Shown here: positions 1 through 10,912 of the stretch, in pieces | How positions within the stretch are numbered: the stretch's first letter is position 1 | Layout: each line of letters opens with the position of its first letter | Assembly: GCA_949126835.1 (NCBI GenBank) | Contig: OX421499.1 | Coordinates: 4,584,795-4,648,794 of the forward strand | Source: Anisus vortex | Lineage: Eukaryota > Mollusca > Gastropoda > Planorbidae | Length of the DNA: 64,000 nucleotides | Direction: 5' to 3' | The notes under the pieces: model-generated | The model's input: only the letters and a program-made list of their open reading frames with translations | Told to the model about the DNA's origin: nothing | Database searches by the model: none | Position numbers and translations under genes: made by a program

Positions 1-225
1 AGAGGAGAACAAGGAAGATCTAAGTGATATGGTAGCCTGGTAGAAGAGATAGAGGAGAACAAGGAAGATCTAAGTGATATGGTAGCCTGGTAGAAGAGAT
101 AGAGGAGAACAAGGAAGATCTAAGTGATATGGTAGCCTGGTAGAAGAGATAGAGGAGAACAAGGAAGATCTAAGTGATATGGTAGCCTGGTAGAAGAGAT
201 AGAGGAGAACAAGGAAGATCTAAGA
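1..225. repeat. 50-bp tandem array, about 4.5 copies
   Basis: Units start at 1, 51, 101, 151 and 201 with essentially identical sequence (each begins agaggagaacaagg). The window opens inside the array, so its true length is unknown. The last unit breaks off after ctaag. The near identity suggests recent expansion. I see no credible coding content. Confidence 0.95.
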
Positions 226-480
226 TTAAGTCGGCAGCATGGTGAAAAACTGAGATGGTTTTCTGATAAAAGACTTCATTCCTTCGTAAAAGACTAAAAT
301 GATATTCTGCTTAGAGATTCCATTCTTTCATAAAAGACTAAGATGATGTTCCGATGGAAAAAAACGGCATGCTTTAGTAAAAGACTCAAATGATTTTCTG
401 CTAAAAGACTGGATGTCTTTGTAAAAGTCCAAAATAGTATTTTGATAAAAGACTTTAATCCCCCTATAAAAGACTAAAAA
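226..480. repeat. degenerate minisatellite with an aaaagact core
   Basis: The motif taaaagact recurs about every 20-45 bases (for example near 267, 289, 333, 380, 400, 448 and 468) in diverged context such as ctgataaaagact. It reads as an old, decayed tandem repeat next to the young 50-bp array. The short minus-strand frame over it (328-519) is repeat translation. Confidence 0.6.
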
Positions 481-1165
481 AATACTCTGATAAATTTTGG
501 CGCTTGGTGCCATCTCCATCTGGCTACTTCACGACACCACAATACGCTACATCACCGTACGCCACATCAAAACTACACCAACACGACCTTTTGCTGCAAA
601 AGCGGATTCCTTTTTCTTTCATTCTGCTCCCAGGATACTCTTGTATCGCACAGCCCCCCCCCCCCCCGGCCATTACATTCTATTTACCCCCGCAACGTCA
701 CTTCCCCTCCCCCACAGTTTTCAACACCATTCACCTAACTTTATCACAGCTGCCAGTAAACCTCACTTTGTCACAGACTCCAAAACTCTCTGACAATACA
801 CGCCGTCATTCCCAGCAGACATCGCCAATTATCCCATTCTCCTACTGATAATGCCGTGTATCGTATTAAAGAATTGCACTCTATGATAACTATTTATTTA
901 GAACCTACTTATTAAATATCTTTTTGTGTGTGTGCGTGTGCAAGGGGCGCACTCAGACTGCCTGGAGCCCCGGGGTGCCTCTTTTATTACAAAATAAAAT
1001 AACAATCATTTAGATGCAAGTTACGTTTTTAAATATAATCATCACTTGACGTATAAATCTCTTTTTTTTTCCCACTGGGACTACATGGAGTAAAGAAAGA
1101 AGGCTTGGCATATTTAAAAAGGGACCAAATCTTTCATCACAAAATCTTTTTGCACTGATTCTAAA
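481..1165. other. no gene seen; C14 tract
   Basis: Nothing recognisable as coding or RNA. A run of 14 C lies at 654-667, and a short (TG)n stretch near 925-940. Overlapping frames here are proline/serine-rich low complexity. Confidence 0.6.
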
Positions 1166-1173
1166 GTATGGAT

Positions 1174-1352
1174 CAGTGCCGTTGCTAGGGATTTGGGGGC
1201 CCGGGGGAGGGGGCTTGGCCTCCTTAGAGGCCCCTGCATTTTGACATTCGACATTATGACATGAGAAAAAAAAACACAATTCGGACACGCCTTTGAGTGC
1301 CCCCCTCAAGTAGGGGCCCGGGGGCCCTCCCCCTTCCCTAGCTACGCCACTG
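1174..1352. mobile_element. hAT-type MITE, 179 bp, with perfect 8-bp TSD
   Basis: The element runs from CAGTGCCGTTGCTAGGGA to TCCCTAGCTACGCCACTG, which are imperfect terminal inverted repeats. It is flanked on both sides by the identical 8-mer gtatggat (1166-1173 and 1353-1360). CA...TG ends with an 8-bp duplication are the signature of hAT superfamily transposition. The interior is a G/C-rich near-palindrome with no coding capacity, so it must have been moved by a transposase encoded elsewhere. Confidence 0.88.
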
Positions 1353-1360
1353 GTATGGAT

Positions 1361-1849
1361 CAGGTCCATGCTCGGGTATATGTGCAACGAGGCGAAGGGT
1401 TCAGATACAATAGCAATGACGTTTAGTTAATGATCAGAGAAGAAGACCGCAATGCTGTTGGGGGCGGGAAAGTGATAGAGTAGTGCTTTTTTTCTGCGGG
1501 GACCGTACCCTTCTGTGTGTCTTGACTCGGACAGGGTCATGGTGTAACCCCCCCCCCCTCCTCGACCACTCCTTTCTGACGTTACGTCCTGGACAAGAGC
1601 CACTGGGACACGTCCAGTAATTTTTTTTAGAAATGTTAAATCAGTAAGAGGATTCGACCCACCGACCCCATTGATCTGATGGTTAAAATGGAAGAATTTG
1701 ATAAGCTGTCGTAGACCAATCCCCACATCATGCTAGCCAGCTCAAATCTTAAAGTCGATTTCCTGAAAAAAAAAATTCTAAAAAAAAAATAGATAGGCTA
1801 GATCCCTTTCGGTCCTAAGTTTAAGCGTTTTTTTTCGTTTTGGCGTTCT
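1361..1849. other. no gene seen
   Basis: Unique-looking sequence with C, T and A homopolymer runs (for example a C run near 1547-1557). The minus-strand frame at 1427-1726 has no recognisable domain and carries a glycine run from a homopolymer, so I treat it as chance. Confidence 0.5.
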
Positions 1850-2024
1850 CCCTAGGCACAATGCCGCCTTTACTGTACCCCAACTAAGGTCAGGTAGCCT
1901 CATCAGAGCTGGGTAGAATAAGGGAAACCACCCTCCAGACCCGGGAGGAAAAAATCCTAGCCTGTACCAGGATTCGAACCCAGGATCTCCGGTAAGCCAT
2001 CGGAACGCGCTACCACACGCCCCC
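1850..2024 (-). mobile_element. tRNA-derived SINE, 3'-truncated copy
   Basis: Copy of the dominant SINE of this window, lying on the minus strand with its head near 2024. Diagnostic blocks on the plus strand are ccccaactaaggtcagg, cagagctgggtaga, and the inverted B box ggattcgaacccagg followed by the inverted A-box region. The complete copies at 19947-20237 and 59378-59646 define the family. About 90 bases of the distal part are missing here. Confidence 0.82.
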
Positions 2025-2283
2025 GTTAGTTAGTGTACAAATTGTGAAATTTGAGTAATTTCTGTCGTTAACTTTCAAGTAAATTAATTTCTATCCGGAA
2101 ATTGTGCAATAAAAATTTCCACAAGTTCCGTTCAGGAAACTTCCGACCCCAAGCCACAACAAGGAAGGTGGAAGAGGATGAATAGGGAAAACGCCGAGGT
2201 GTATCTAGGATATTTTGCACCCCCGGGACGAGCACTAAAATTTGCTTTCCCCATCCAATCACATGTTAGCTTCATTTTGGGTT

Positions 2284-2350
2284 ACATCCTTCGGATCCTC
2301 GTGGAACAGGGTCCTTCCGCAACAACAGCTCTCCAGCGCACTCGATTCTG
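2284..2350 (-). pseudogene. C-terminal tail of a LINE reverse transcriptase ORF (fragment)
   Basis: Read on the minus strand, the segment gives QNRVRWRAVV followed by GPCSTRIRRM and a stop. This matches the usual end of many LINE polyproteins (a D/N-R-x-x-W motif, then a cysteine-containing tail). A related tail is found on the same strand near 9150-9180 (RNRVRWIAS). Only about 22 codons remain, so the clade cannot be assigned. Confidence 0.45.
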
Positions 2351-2477
2351 GGAGGTGACATATGTACCCCACTGCGCCCCTACCCCCACACGTGCTCCCT
2401 CCACGCCCGCTCCCCCACGCTTAGCCACACCAATGGGAATAAACGACTGATTAATTTTAGTTTATTCAACAAAAAAA

Positions 2478-2590
2478 AGGGGGGGGGGGAGAATTGGTGG
2501 ATAACCCAAATAAGGGGCGGATAACCCAAATAAGGGCGGATAACCCGTATATATGGGCGGATAACCCCAAATAGGGACGGATACGTTTTA
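2478..2590. repeat. G-tract plus short tandem repeat ggataaccc
   Basis: A long G run is followed by four or five copies of a roughly 20-27-bp unit containing gcggataacccaaataagg, with decay towards the right. Non-coding. Confidence 0.75.
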
Positions 2591-3279
2591 ATAACGTTTT
2601 TTCCCCCCTTATCAAACGAAAATTTAATTAGTAAGGAAAAGCCCAAAGATGGCTTAAAACTTCCCCGCCGACTTCTGCAACAACAGTCCTGTGACTGCAA
2701 GCGACCCTGTGGTTTCAGAATTGTGATCCGTAACGCGTCTCTTGTCAACTTGCGAGCTATTCAAATGAAATCAATTGTAAACCTATTGGGGTCACACACG
2801 CACACGCACATACACACATTCTCATACACATACGCACAATAAAATACCGTTAGAAAAATAACACACATCTCGATAAAGCGTTACAATATATACAAAAGAG
2901 GGGAGCTAATATATTTTCTGACAATATTATTTCCCTTTACAAATATATTTCTTTTTGTCCAATGGGATTGCTTTTTTTTCCGTCCAAGAACATAGCCTTG
3001 TCTTACTTTTAATATTATAATTTTTTGTAACAAGAAATGGTATAAATTTAATGGTTGGTATTTAATGGTTCACTGTACACAGGTCAAATTATGAAATGCA
3101 CGTTAGTGGGTCATTAGTTGGGAATCAAAAAACAATAAAAACATATTAACATAAATGTATCAATTCATAATTTTGAGATTCATAACAACAAACATCACCG
3201 ATGGTGACACATTCTATTAGTTTACAAACTGGTGAGTGGCTGTACCGTAGCATAGGTCGAAATAGTTTTAATTTCTTCA
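2591..3279. other. no gene seen; CA-rich patch
   Basis: AT-rich sequence with a CA-rich stretch at about 2792-2843. No recognisable element. Confidence 0.5.
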
Positions 3280-3427
3280 GCCAGCGTGCCAACATCAGCC
3301 AGCGTGCCAACATCCAACACGTCATCCTGCTCTAACTATCTATTTCTTGTAGGAAGGTACTTGAAGTGCCCTTTTTGGGGAGGTCTTCTGTGTGCCGTTG
3401 GAAATCGCTTTGCGTGCCAAGTCTGGA
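3280..3427. mobile_element. decayed hAT MITE fragment (GGCACGC family)
   Basis: Carries the landmarks of the CAGGGGTCGGCAACC hAT family: repeated ccagcgtgccaacatc at the left, and tcgctttgcgtgccaagtctgg at the right, matching the internal arm of the copies at 14138-14344 and 47794-47983. The terminal repeats are lost. Confidence 0.5.
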
Positions 3428-3599
3428 CATTATTATATATTCTGTTATCTTCGACCCTTCCTCCTCCTTATGCTATAGAAAAGTCAAGTTAGTTAGAATG
3501 AATTCTCTGCCACCTGTCTTTACTTCACTTCGTTTTTTTAAAACATGTTTTCAACCTACCGGTACTTGTATTCTGCGCTCATTTTTCTCTCTTTAAATA

Positions 3600-3835
3600 T
3601 ATTTATTCATCTTTCCATCCATCCACCTGTCCATCTTTCCACTTATTCAATTATCCATCTAACTACCTGAACCAGCTTACCACCGATACGTCTATCCGTC
3701 TTCACATCTATGCATTTATCTACCAATCCACCTACCCATCTATCCACCTCTAAACCTATTCACCTACCCATCTATCCACATCAAAACCTATTCACCTACC
3801 CATCTATCCACATATAGACCTATCCACCTGTCTTA
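3600..3835. repeat. degenerate CCATCTATCCACCTA tandem repeat
   Basis: Many variants of catctatccacctacc, including a near-exact 35-bp repetition around 3745-3820 (cacctacccatctatccac). Confidence 0.8.
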
Positions 3836-4570
3836 TCTCATTTCACTAGCAGTTTCCACTACGCAATTTCGGACAAAATCATATTTTCGATCCTGCTTTT
3901 TATGTATTTTTAGTTTTAAACTAAAACTGATGACGTCATTATCATCATCACAACTCAAATCCGATATTATATTCTCTACACCAAATAACTATTCACTTCG
4001 AAATTTAAAAACATAAAAAAAAGATCATTTCCCTAAAGCGGTCACTTCTGCGAATCTTTCCAGGAAATGATCATAAATCTTAACGAGTGGAAAAGTACAC
4101 GCACCTGTTAGATTTATTGGTAGGACTTAGCACCTAAAAAAAAAAAAAAGACAAAAAAAGCAAGAGAGAATTGCCAACTACAAATGCTTCCAAACAACCC
4201 AACATTGTGTGAATTTTTCGCTAATATAATACAATGGTTAAATTTGGATTAAAAGAAGCACAGAAATGTGTTTCTCCCTTAATTAATAAATAAAAAGAAT
4301 CTAGATATATGTTTTAAATTTGAAATAGACCAACGTGGGCTATGTTGATGACCATTGAGCTTTCGTTCTTTAGTCCACGTGTTACAATAAAGATGAAAGT
4401 GTTCTTTTATTACTTAAAACCCTTAATGGGGTGTTCATTGAACGATACTAGATGAAAGAGAAAACAAACGTAAACACGGTAAACACTAAAAGAGTTTATT
4501 ATAAACAAATGTTTAATACCTTCTAACTATATTATGATAAAGTGAATAGTAGGCCTATGTGTGGTAGTCT
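3836..4570. other. no gene seen
   Basis: AT-rich sequence with an A run near 4136-4150. No feature recognised. Confidence 0.5.
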
Positions 4571-4585
4571 AATTTTTTATAATCC

Positions 4586-5480
4586 CTATCTCTCTCTATA
4601 TATATAAATTAAACTCTGTGAGTGGTATCCGATCCCCCATTGGTTAACTGGAAGACACGTGACTATATTGTCTCATATTTTACTTTTGCGATCTCGCTTT
4701 CTTCATGTGTCCTTCATAGTTGAGTGGTTAGCGTATCCGGCTGCAATGCGAGCGACCTGGGTTCGATTAATATTACTTTTTTTTAATCTTATCTTATACA
4801 TCTTATCTTATACATTACAGACGCTCCTTCTATAGAGAATATTATTGCGTCCTACGCTCATCCGTGGTCCGAGTCTAGTCTTGCATTTTTATTAGTGTTT
4901 TAAATGATGTTAAGTTACTGGTTTTCCTGGCTTGTTCAGGCAACCCATTCCATGCCCGAATGCCACTCGGGAAGAAAGAGTACTTATATGCATTTGTTCT
5001 CGCATAGGGGATAAGGAAAGTGTTTTTGTCTTTATGTTTATCTGAGCTTTGCAACAGGTTGTTATTGGGTTGTATTTCTAAATTAGAGTTTAATGCCTTA
5101 TGTATTATTACTACCTTACTCTTTGCCTTTCTGCCATCTAGTGTGTCTAGGTTTAGTGATTTAACTATTGGTGTTACTCTTGTCAATTGGGAATATGCAC
5201 TAGTTATGAACCTTGCAGCTCTTTTTTGAATTTGTGCTAATTGTTTTTAAAAGATTAAAAAGAATTTTAGAACTTAAATCTTTCTTAAAATGTTTCCAGT
5301 AAGTAAAATCTAATCATTATATTTTAGACGCATGCGGGAGACGGGTGTTTGGTTTTCATCCACAGGGATAGTCCTTACTTAAAAATAAAAACATGCTTTT
5401 TTTAAAAAACTCGATTGCCGATTGTACGATATTTATTTTAAATTACTTTCCTCAATGTTTTCAGCAAATGAATAATAATT
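4586..5480 (+). mobile_element. Helitron-like repeat with a tRNA-like module, split by a LINE
   Basis: Begins near tctatatatataaatt, a TC-TATATA start common in Helitrons. It continues through a conserved block (cccattggttaactgg, acacgtgac) to a tRNA-like segment at about 4715-4765 (gagtggttagcgtatcc as A box, ctgggttcgatta as B box). It then breaks at a T run and resumes after 5246 with aaaagattaaaaagaatttt and gacgcatgcgggagacgggtgttt. Copies at 9590, 33241, 48386 and 53897 show the same order without this break. The 3' hairpin end is not evident here. Confidence 0.6.
4789..5240 (-). pseudogene. 3' end of a CR1/Jockey-like LINE inserted in the Helitron-like repeat
   Basis: The minus strand encodes about 103 residues ending in a stop at 4875. 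They carry the landmark sequence of the C-terminus of CR1/L2/Jockey-type reverse transcriptases: SLNLDTLDGRK, then LIPYARTNAYKYSFFPSGIR, then WNGLPEQ. A short 3' untranslated region follows, with tccttctatagag and a tail of TAAGA units (cttatcttatac on the plus strand). The insertion is 5'-truncated, as is usual for target-primed retroposition. It is the best-preserved copy of a family present at least ten times in this window. Confidence 0.82.
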
Positions 5481-6130
5481 TTTGATCATTTTAGGCATTC
5501 ACTTAATTGCTTTTATTTTTATTATACCTGTATTTGTTTTTTTAACAAATAAAAACTGCGTTCATTGATGTATCATTAACAAAACATACAAATACACATA
5601 ATATTATTCTGCCACACACAAACATTATATATATATATGCACATAATATGCCAGCGTACATCCAATGAGAGAGTGTGGGGGTGGGAGGGGGAGGGTTTGG
5701 CCTACACTTGATACCCTGGATGGGAAGGAAAAGGGGTTTGAGGTTTGTGGGGGGGGGGGGCGGTCAGGGGGAGGGGAGGGACTTGATTAAACTCGTCGCT
5801 GGGCTCAATGGATGAAATAAAAAAGGAGGGAGTGTGTGTAAAAAAAGGAAGGGGGGGGGGGAGGCTTTGAGGGGACGTCAACAATACTATATTTAGAAAC
5901 GACTTTACCGTGTGTGACACGAGTGTGAGCCCTAAAAATTTTTCTCCCTCACGCAGTTTCTGTTTCGATGCACAGGGAGAGCTGAGATTTTAAAAAATAA
6001 AAATTTAATAACACACTAGATGTCCTTGACATTATTAGACTAAGCCTTTTAAAGTAAAGGATGCATTATCACAAACCAATAATAAATAATAATAATAATA
6101 ACGAAAAGTGTTTTAAAGTATAAAAACCCA
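5481..6130. other. no gene seen; G-rich purine tracts
   Basis: Contains a (TA)n run near 5625-5640 and several long G runs (about 5748-5761 and 5850-5860). The reverse-strand frame at 5702-5920 is proline-rich translation of these tracts. Confidence 0.55.
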
Positions 6131-6132
6131 TG

Positions 6133-6392
6133 CCTTCGGACCGGATTGATCCAAGTCGTATCGACGGGGAAAAAAACGTGAAAAACCACGTAGAAACCTG
6201 GAAAACACGCTTTTCCCCCGTCGATACTACGTGGTGTGCCCGCTGGATGACCAGCACAATCCACTGCCGCCTTTACTAGTTGTCAGGTACCCATCAGAGC
6301 TGGGGTAGACTCGGGGACACCCTCCAGACCAGGATTCGAACCTTCGGCACGCCAGCCCAACACGCTTCCTGCTAGGGCCACCCTTATTTTTA
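6133..6392 (-). mobile_element. SINE copy carrying a palindromic insertion
   Basis: Minus-strand copy of the main SINE: ccttcggaccggattgatcc at the left is the SINE 3' end, and the head with ggattcgaacc lies near 6330-6385. Part of the expected body (the cagcgttcaccag block) is replaced by a hairpin-forming segment (see 6156-6231). Confidence 0.75.
6156..6231. repeat. 76-bp inverted repeat inside a SINE
   Basis: The left arm gtatcgacggggaaaa (from about 6158) is matched by the right arm ttttcccccgtcgatac (to about 6228), with an inner pair ccacgtag / ctacgtgg. Other SINE copies lack this block, so it is an insertion or rearrangement specific to this copy. Confidence 0.7.
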
Positions 6393-6477
6393 AAACAGAA
6401 CATAAAATATTTTTCAAGCAAATGTCTCCAGTAATTGTTTCTTTAAATTTGCGCCCTGGTGCCAATGTTATGACAAC

Positions 6478-6735
6478 AAGAAAACGGCGCAAACTGGCAT
6501 GATTCGGTCATGTGATGTGGTATAATAACCTGCCAGAAAACAATCCTCCAAGACACTGTGGAAGGTGGACGTCGGAGAGGCCTTCAGCGGAAATGCTGGT
6601 CCGACAATATCAAAGGTTGGACAGGGCTGTAATGTTGACAACCGCTCAGGATTAGCAAAAGTGGAGAAAGTCCCCCCCCCCCCCCCCACGCAACTACCAC
6701 AACGGTCAAGGGATTGAAGACGATGACCAATATTA
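6478..6735 (+). pseudogene. LINE 3' end remnant
   Basis: Plus-strand reading, with frame breaks, gives FGHVM..., then GGRRRG, QRKCWSDNIKG and TTAQD. This is the characteristic C-terminal region of RTE/CR1-like LINE ORFs (zinc-knuckle-less tail, R-x-R-G-R-x-x-x-x-W). A C tract (6671-6687) interrupts it. It is degenerate and non-functional. Confidence 0.65.
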
Positions 6736-7036
6736 ATTGTAGAACAAACGCTAGGGCAGTATGTCACAATGGGAAAGAACTCGCCCACCTCAGAGACTTA
6801 TGTTTTTAAACCCTAATCTTAAAACCCTTTTACTTCTTCCACCCCCGCAACCCACGCATGCAACCCTTCCTCGTTTCTTATTGGAATAGTGTGTGTTTTT
6901 TTTTAAATACTGGCACGCCTCATTAATTTTATACCGTGGGCGTTTGCCGGGGTTCATGATCCGCCCCCCCCCCCTTAGAAATATAAAATAAATTCGAAAC
7001 TAAGTAAGTAAGTTTGTTATTCCCATCCCTAATTGC

Positions 7037-7322
7037 TTACTTATCTTATCTTATCTTATATATTATATACGCTCATTCTATAAAGAAGATTTTTGCGTCC
7101 TACGCCCATCCGTGGTCCGAGTCTAGTCTTGCATCTTTATTAATGTTTTAAATGCTGCTAAGTTACTGATTTTCCTGGTTTGTTCGGGCAACCCATTCCT
7201 TGCCCGAATGCCACTCGGGAAGAAAGATACTTATATTATGTATTTGTTCTCGCATAAGGGATAAGGAAAGTGTTTTCGTCTTTATGTTTTTTCTGATTAT
7301 TGCAACAGGTTGTTATTGGGTC
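7037..7322 (-). pseudogene. CR1/Jockey-like LINE 3' end, part 1 (split by a hAT element)
   Basis: Second copy of the family at 4789-5240, with the TAAGA-type tail at 7037-7060. Homology runs without a gap up to attgggt at 7321 and resumes at 8961, so the LINE was in place before the hAT element entered. Confidence 0.8.
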
Positions 7323-8960
7323 CAGTAGCGTAGCCAGGTTTTGACGCTAGGGGTAGCGAAATTTTAGGAAAAAGGACCCACTTTTAGCAATTTTTCCAGA
7401 TTAATAGAAAAACTAAGAATTTGTACGTAGGCCTATCAAGTGTTATAATAATACCCTGTGCGTCAGGATACACACACTGTATAGGCTAATAGTGTAGTTT
7501 TTATTTAACCATTCACTATTCTTTTTCTAGCAGCTGGGATGGAAATGTCTGCTAAATTGATAGCATCTACTGCTCATTTTCGGGATGAACATCTAGTATC
7601 GAAAAGTATTTATAAAATCAACGCGAACGCTCTTTATCAGGAGTCGGCCACCTAAAGCACGCGTGCCAGACTTGGCAGAACGCAGAACGATTTTCAGTGG
7701 CACGCAAAAGACCTTCAAGAATATTGTTTAATGCAAGTGAAAACAACGTATGTCAGCATAATTAGTGGCTGCTGCATGGCGAACTACATGGTAATCACAC
7801 TGGACGTCGTTTGTTTCAGTTCAGGAATGTTTGTATGCAAATTTCCCAAATTATATAAATATTATATGACTAAAGAATGTATATGTACATTTTTTAAAGT
7901 TAAAATAACTACCCAGTTTGTATGATTATTTTGCATCTCTTCCTAATAATTGTAGTAGCTTCCGTCCCGTCGTTTCTTCGGTTAAAAGAATGTGTTAGAG
8001 TAAATCTCAGTTATTCTTAGATAAGATAAGATAAGATAAGATTTCTTTATTGATCCAAACAAATGGAAATTTGTCTTGATTACAGATGTTTTGTCCTTCA
8101 GCATATTTTAAACAAAATAAAATAATTATTTTTAATTTATATACAAGCACAGAAATATACTTATAAAAATAGACAATCGCACACACAATCACACAATTAT
8201 CATGCAAGAAAAAGTTCATTAGTAGTCAGCTATTGTTGACTGAAATCCTGACGATAGGCCTATATTTCTTGTTGCGTATGGTAGATAGTTTGGCCGGAGG
8301 CTGACGCTCAATAATTCTTCGTCTGGTGTGCATATTCTTCTTTTGTTGTAATGTAGTTGGTATTGCCATATTGTTTGTTTATATAGCCAGCCATCCAACT
8401 TTACTTGCCACTGTTGACGGGTCTGTCTGAGCAAAGCAGATAAAATGTCCACAGACGTATTCCTCTACGGCCACTTTTAATTCGCCCTGATAGTGTAAAG
8501 ACATGTTTATTTGTTGTCATTTTGATCCAAGATGGCGGTTCGTTCAATAGTATGGACACTAATGGTGTAAAATAGATCAAACATGAAATACTTTATATGT
8601 ATTACTAGAATTATTTCTTGACAACTAAATTCAAATGTAGATAACTATGTGTAAGTTAAGTAATGAAATTGTGTTAGCTGTTAATGGATTTTTTTTTATA
8701 TAGTTATAATATAGTTAATCAGTTTGACTTTCACACAGTTGACACGCTGAATGATTCAAAATGATTGTAATAAATTAAATTGTTGAAATGCAATTTAAAG
8801 AAAAAAAATAGAAACAGCATAATTGTGCTTCGTGGCTTGTTAAAATTATTATTTAAATTTCTTTTTTCCATAAAGGCCCTTTTTTTTCGCAAATGGTCGT
8901 AGGGGGAGCGGAGGGGATTGCAGCCCCCCCCCCCCTGCCCTCTCCCTGGCTACGCTACTG
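7323..8960. mobile_element. non-autonomous hAT element, 1638 bp, inserted in a LINE
   Basis: Terminal inverted repeats CAGTAGCGTAGCCAGG (7323) and CCTGGCTACGCTACTG (to 8960). The flanking 8-mers attgggtc and attgggtt differ at one base. The uninterrupted LINE copy at 5060-5080 shows the empty site (ttattgggttgtatttc), which confirms the insertion. A second copy of the left 330 bp lies at 35544-35880. It carries a LINE fragment (8016-8452) and a GGCACGC-type hAT trace near 7630-7730. No transposase frame was found. Confidence 0.88.
8016..8452 (-). pseudogene. internally deleted LINE: endonuclease fragment joined to 3' tail
   Basis: On the minus strand a 77-codon frame (stop at 8219) contains RRICTPDEELLSVSLRPNYL. 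This resembles the beta-strand region of the apurinic-type endonuclease domain of LINEs, where a C-x-D-x-E-x-L-S/T-V-x-x-R-P motif precedes YLP. It is followed directly by a 3' UTR with ggatcaataaagaaatc and a (TTATC)n tail (plus-strand gataagataagataag at 8019). The whole RT domain is absent. The same tail occurs at 60690-60865. Confidence 0.6.
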
Positions 8961-9112
8961 ATTGGGTTGCATTCCTAAATTAGAGTGTAATGCATTATGT
9001 ATTATTACTATTTTACTCTTTGCCCTTCTGTCCTCTAGTGTTTCTAGCTTTAATGATTTGACTAATTATGTCACTCTTGTCAGTTGGGATTTTGTTAGTT
9101 ACTTGCTGAGTG
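8961..9112 (-). pseudogene. CR1/Jockey-like LINE 3' end, part 2
   Basis: Continuation of the LINE at 7037-7322 on the far side of the hAT insertion. Reading minus gives a SLKLETLEDRR-like block (plus strand ctctagtgtttctagcttta). Divergent from about 9100 onwards. Confidence 0.75.
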
Positions 9113-9119
9113 CCTTTGG

Positions 9120-9290
9120 TTCCTTGTTGAAGACCCCCACAAGAAGCTATCCAGCGCACTCGATTTCTGAGCAGACTTCTTTTTAGTTCATCCCACGAAA
9201 GGTTGCAGCTCTTCATTTCCCTCTTCGAAGGAGCGTCGTAGGGCGACCAACCAACCCGTCCCTCTCCCTGGCGGGGTTCCATTGCTGAGC
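9120..9290 (-). pseudogene. LINE ORF C-terminal remnant
   Basis: Minus reading SCNLSWDELKRSLLRNRVRW followed by IASCGG resembles the W...D-R-x-x-W tail of LINE polyproteins and shares RNRVRW with the remnant at 2284-2350. The flanking reading frame (9013-9381) continues into unrelated sequence. Clade unassigned. Confidence 0.4.
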
Positions 9291-9589
9291 CCGTCGGTTG
9301 CTGTCCTGTGTTGTTTTTTTTTTTTTCTTCGTAAGGTGTGCACAATCCGCCGCCACTTTCGCCTGGCGATCTGCTGTTCAAGGGACCCCAAGCTTTGGGA
9401 TTTGCTTAACTTTTTTTTTCTTAGACCGAATCGCCCGAAGTTGCCCCATGATTTTTTAGCTTAAGGGCTACGTGGGGAGGGGGGGGGGGGCTGGAGGGGG
9501 GCGCTCAACAAAATTGTATTGTTTTTGTATAAGATTAATAGGCTTGCGTGCACCAATCTAATAGATTTCATACACTTTTATTATTACAG

Positions 9590-10022
9590 GTTAACTATCT
9601 ATCTATATCCTTATTGTCTCATATTATACTCTTGTTTTTTGCGATTTTACTTCGGACATGTGTCTTCGTTAGCTAAGTGGATAACGTATCGGACTGCCAT
9701 GCGGGCGACCTAGTTAGTTTATACCTTTTTTTCTACAATTTTTTTTAATTTCCATTAATATTACTTTAAAAAAAAGATTGTAAATTTACGAGCAGCACCG
9801 GGAAATTTAGATTTTTGTTCAATAAAAATACTTGCCTATTTTTTTTACCCTATTACAATATTTATTTTAAATTACTTTCCTAAAAGTCTTCAGTAAAAAA
9901 AAAATATTTTTTAAAATTATTAGATTTATAGCTTTTTGTTCATTGTAGTTCACAAAACTTTTATCTGTAGCTTAAACTGGCCTGTTTTATTTTCTCGGCT
10001 AACGCCGGGCAATTTAGCTTGC
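9590..10022 (+). mobile_element. Helitron-like repeat with tRNA-like module and hairpin end
   Basis: Contains the tRNA-like block agctaagtggataacg ... gactgccatgcgggcgacc (about 9672-9712), the shared body (tattttaaattactttcct), and a 3' end gctaacgccgggcaatttag near 9998-10018, equivalent to the GGGCAACGCCGGGCAA hairpin of the copy ending at 34596. The 5' TC end is weak. Confidence 0.6.
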
Positions 10023-10754
10023 AGGGAAAAAAACTTCTAATTGATACAACTTTTGAAGAAAATATAAAATTCCAAAAAAATAATAAATAATTATATAGTT
10101 ATATATTTATTTAAAAAAAAAAAATAATAAAAAAATGCTATATATTTAAAACAATGACTTTTAGAGCTCCTTAGAAATGGTTATCGCCCTTACTTTTCTG
10201 AAGGCCATTATTAAAAACAATCTTGTCTTTTTCTTTTTTTAAAAAAAAAAAAACAACATCACAGAAACGAGTTTAAAGTTTCGCCCTTTCCAAACGAAAA
10301 CACAAAAAAAAACAAAAAAAGATACAAACATTAATGAGTCATTGGAAAAATTTTGGGAATGCCTATAGAATTTGAATAATAGCTAGTTCGAAGGAAATAG
10401 TGATGTTGAAATAGGTTAATTACAGGCTCTCATAATGCAACCCTCCAAACAATGGTCATTATTATACGCTGTTACTCCAAGTACTCCACCCGACCGAGCA
10501 TATTCTAGAAAAAAAAAAAGGGGGGGGGGGGTTGAGAGGTTGATGCAGTTATCTTCTGGGTAGATCGCTGGGGAGGAAAAAGTACGACGCCCAGCGGCGC
10601 ATTCAATTGGCTATATCCCCCACCCTCTTTTTTTTTTGGTGTGTGTCTCTCTCCAAGGGCGTTTGTTGTTGCGGTTGAGATGAGGGGGGGGGGGAAGAAT
10701 CGGCGTCGTCGAATGTTACGCTTAATTCTTGGTGTGTGAGTAGTAAATAAAGTA
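10023..10754. other. no gene seen; AT-rich with G tract
   Basis: A/T runs and one long G run at about 10521-10530. No element recognised. Confidence 0.5.
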
Positions 10755-10858
10755 CCATTCGAACCAAACTGACTAGTGGGGTCGGTGAAGCAGCGTTCAC
10801 CAGGTTCTGTGGCCGCAATACTAGGGGGATTGTGTTGCCAGCACAGTGCCCAGTCGTA
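10755..10858 (-). mobile_element. SINE, 3'-end fragment
   Basis: Plus strand shows accattcgaaccaaactgac ... cagcgttcaccagg ... ggccgcaatact, the reverse complement of the SINE distal third. The head is replaced by the CT microsatellite that follows. Confidence 0.75.
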
Positions 10859-10881
10859 TTTCTCTTGCTCTCGCTCTCTCC

Positions 10882-10912
<31 letters not shown>

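Noticed and set aside
4715..4770. tRNA gene
   Set aside because: A and B boxes are present, but the acceptor stem does not pair and the block recurs inside a dispersed repeat.
9013..9381. 122-codon minus-strand gene
   Set aside because: A composite of two LINE remnants and a T run. Only short blocks are recognisable.
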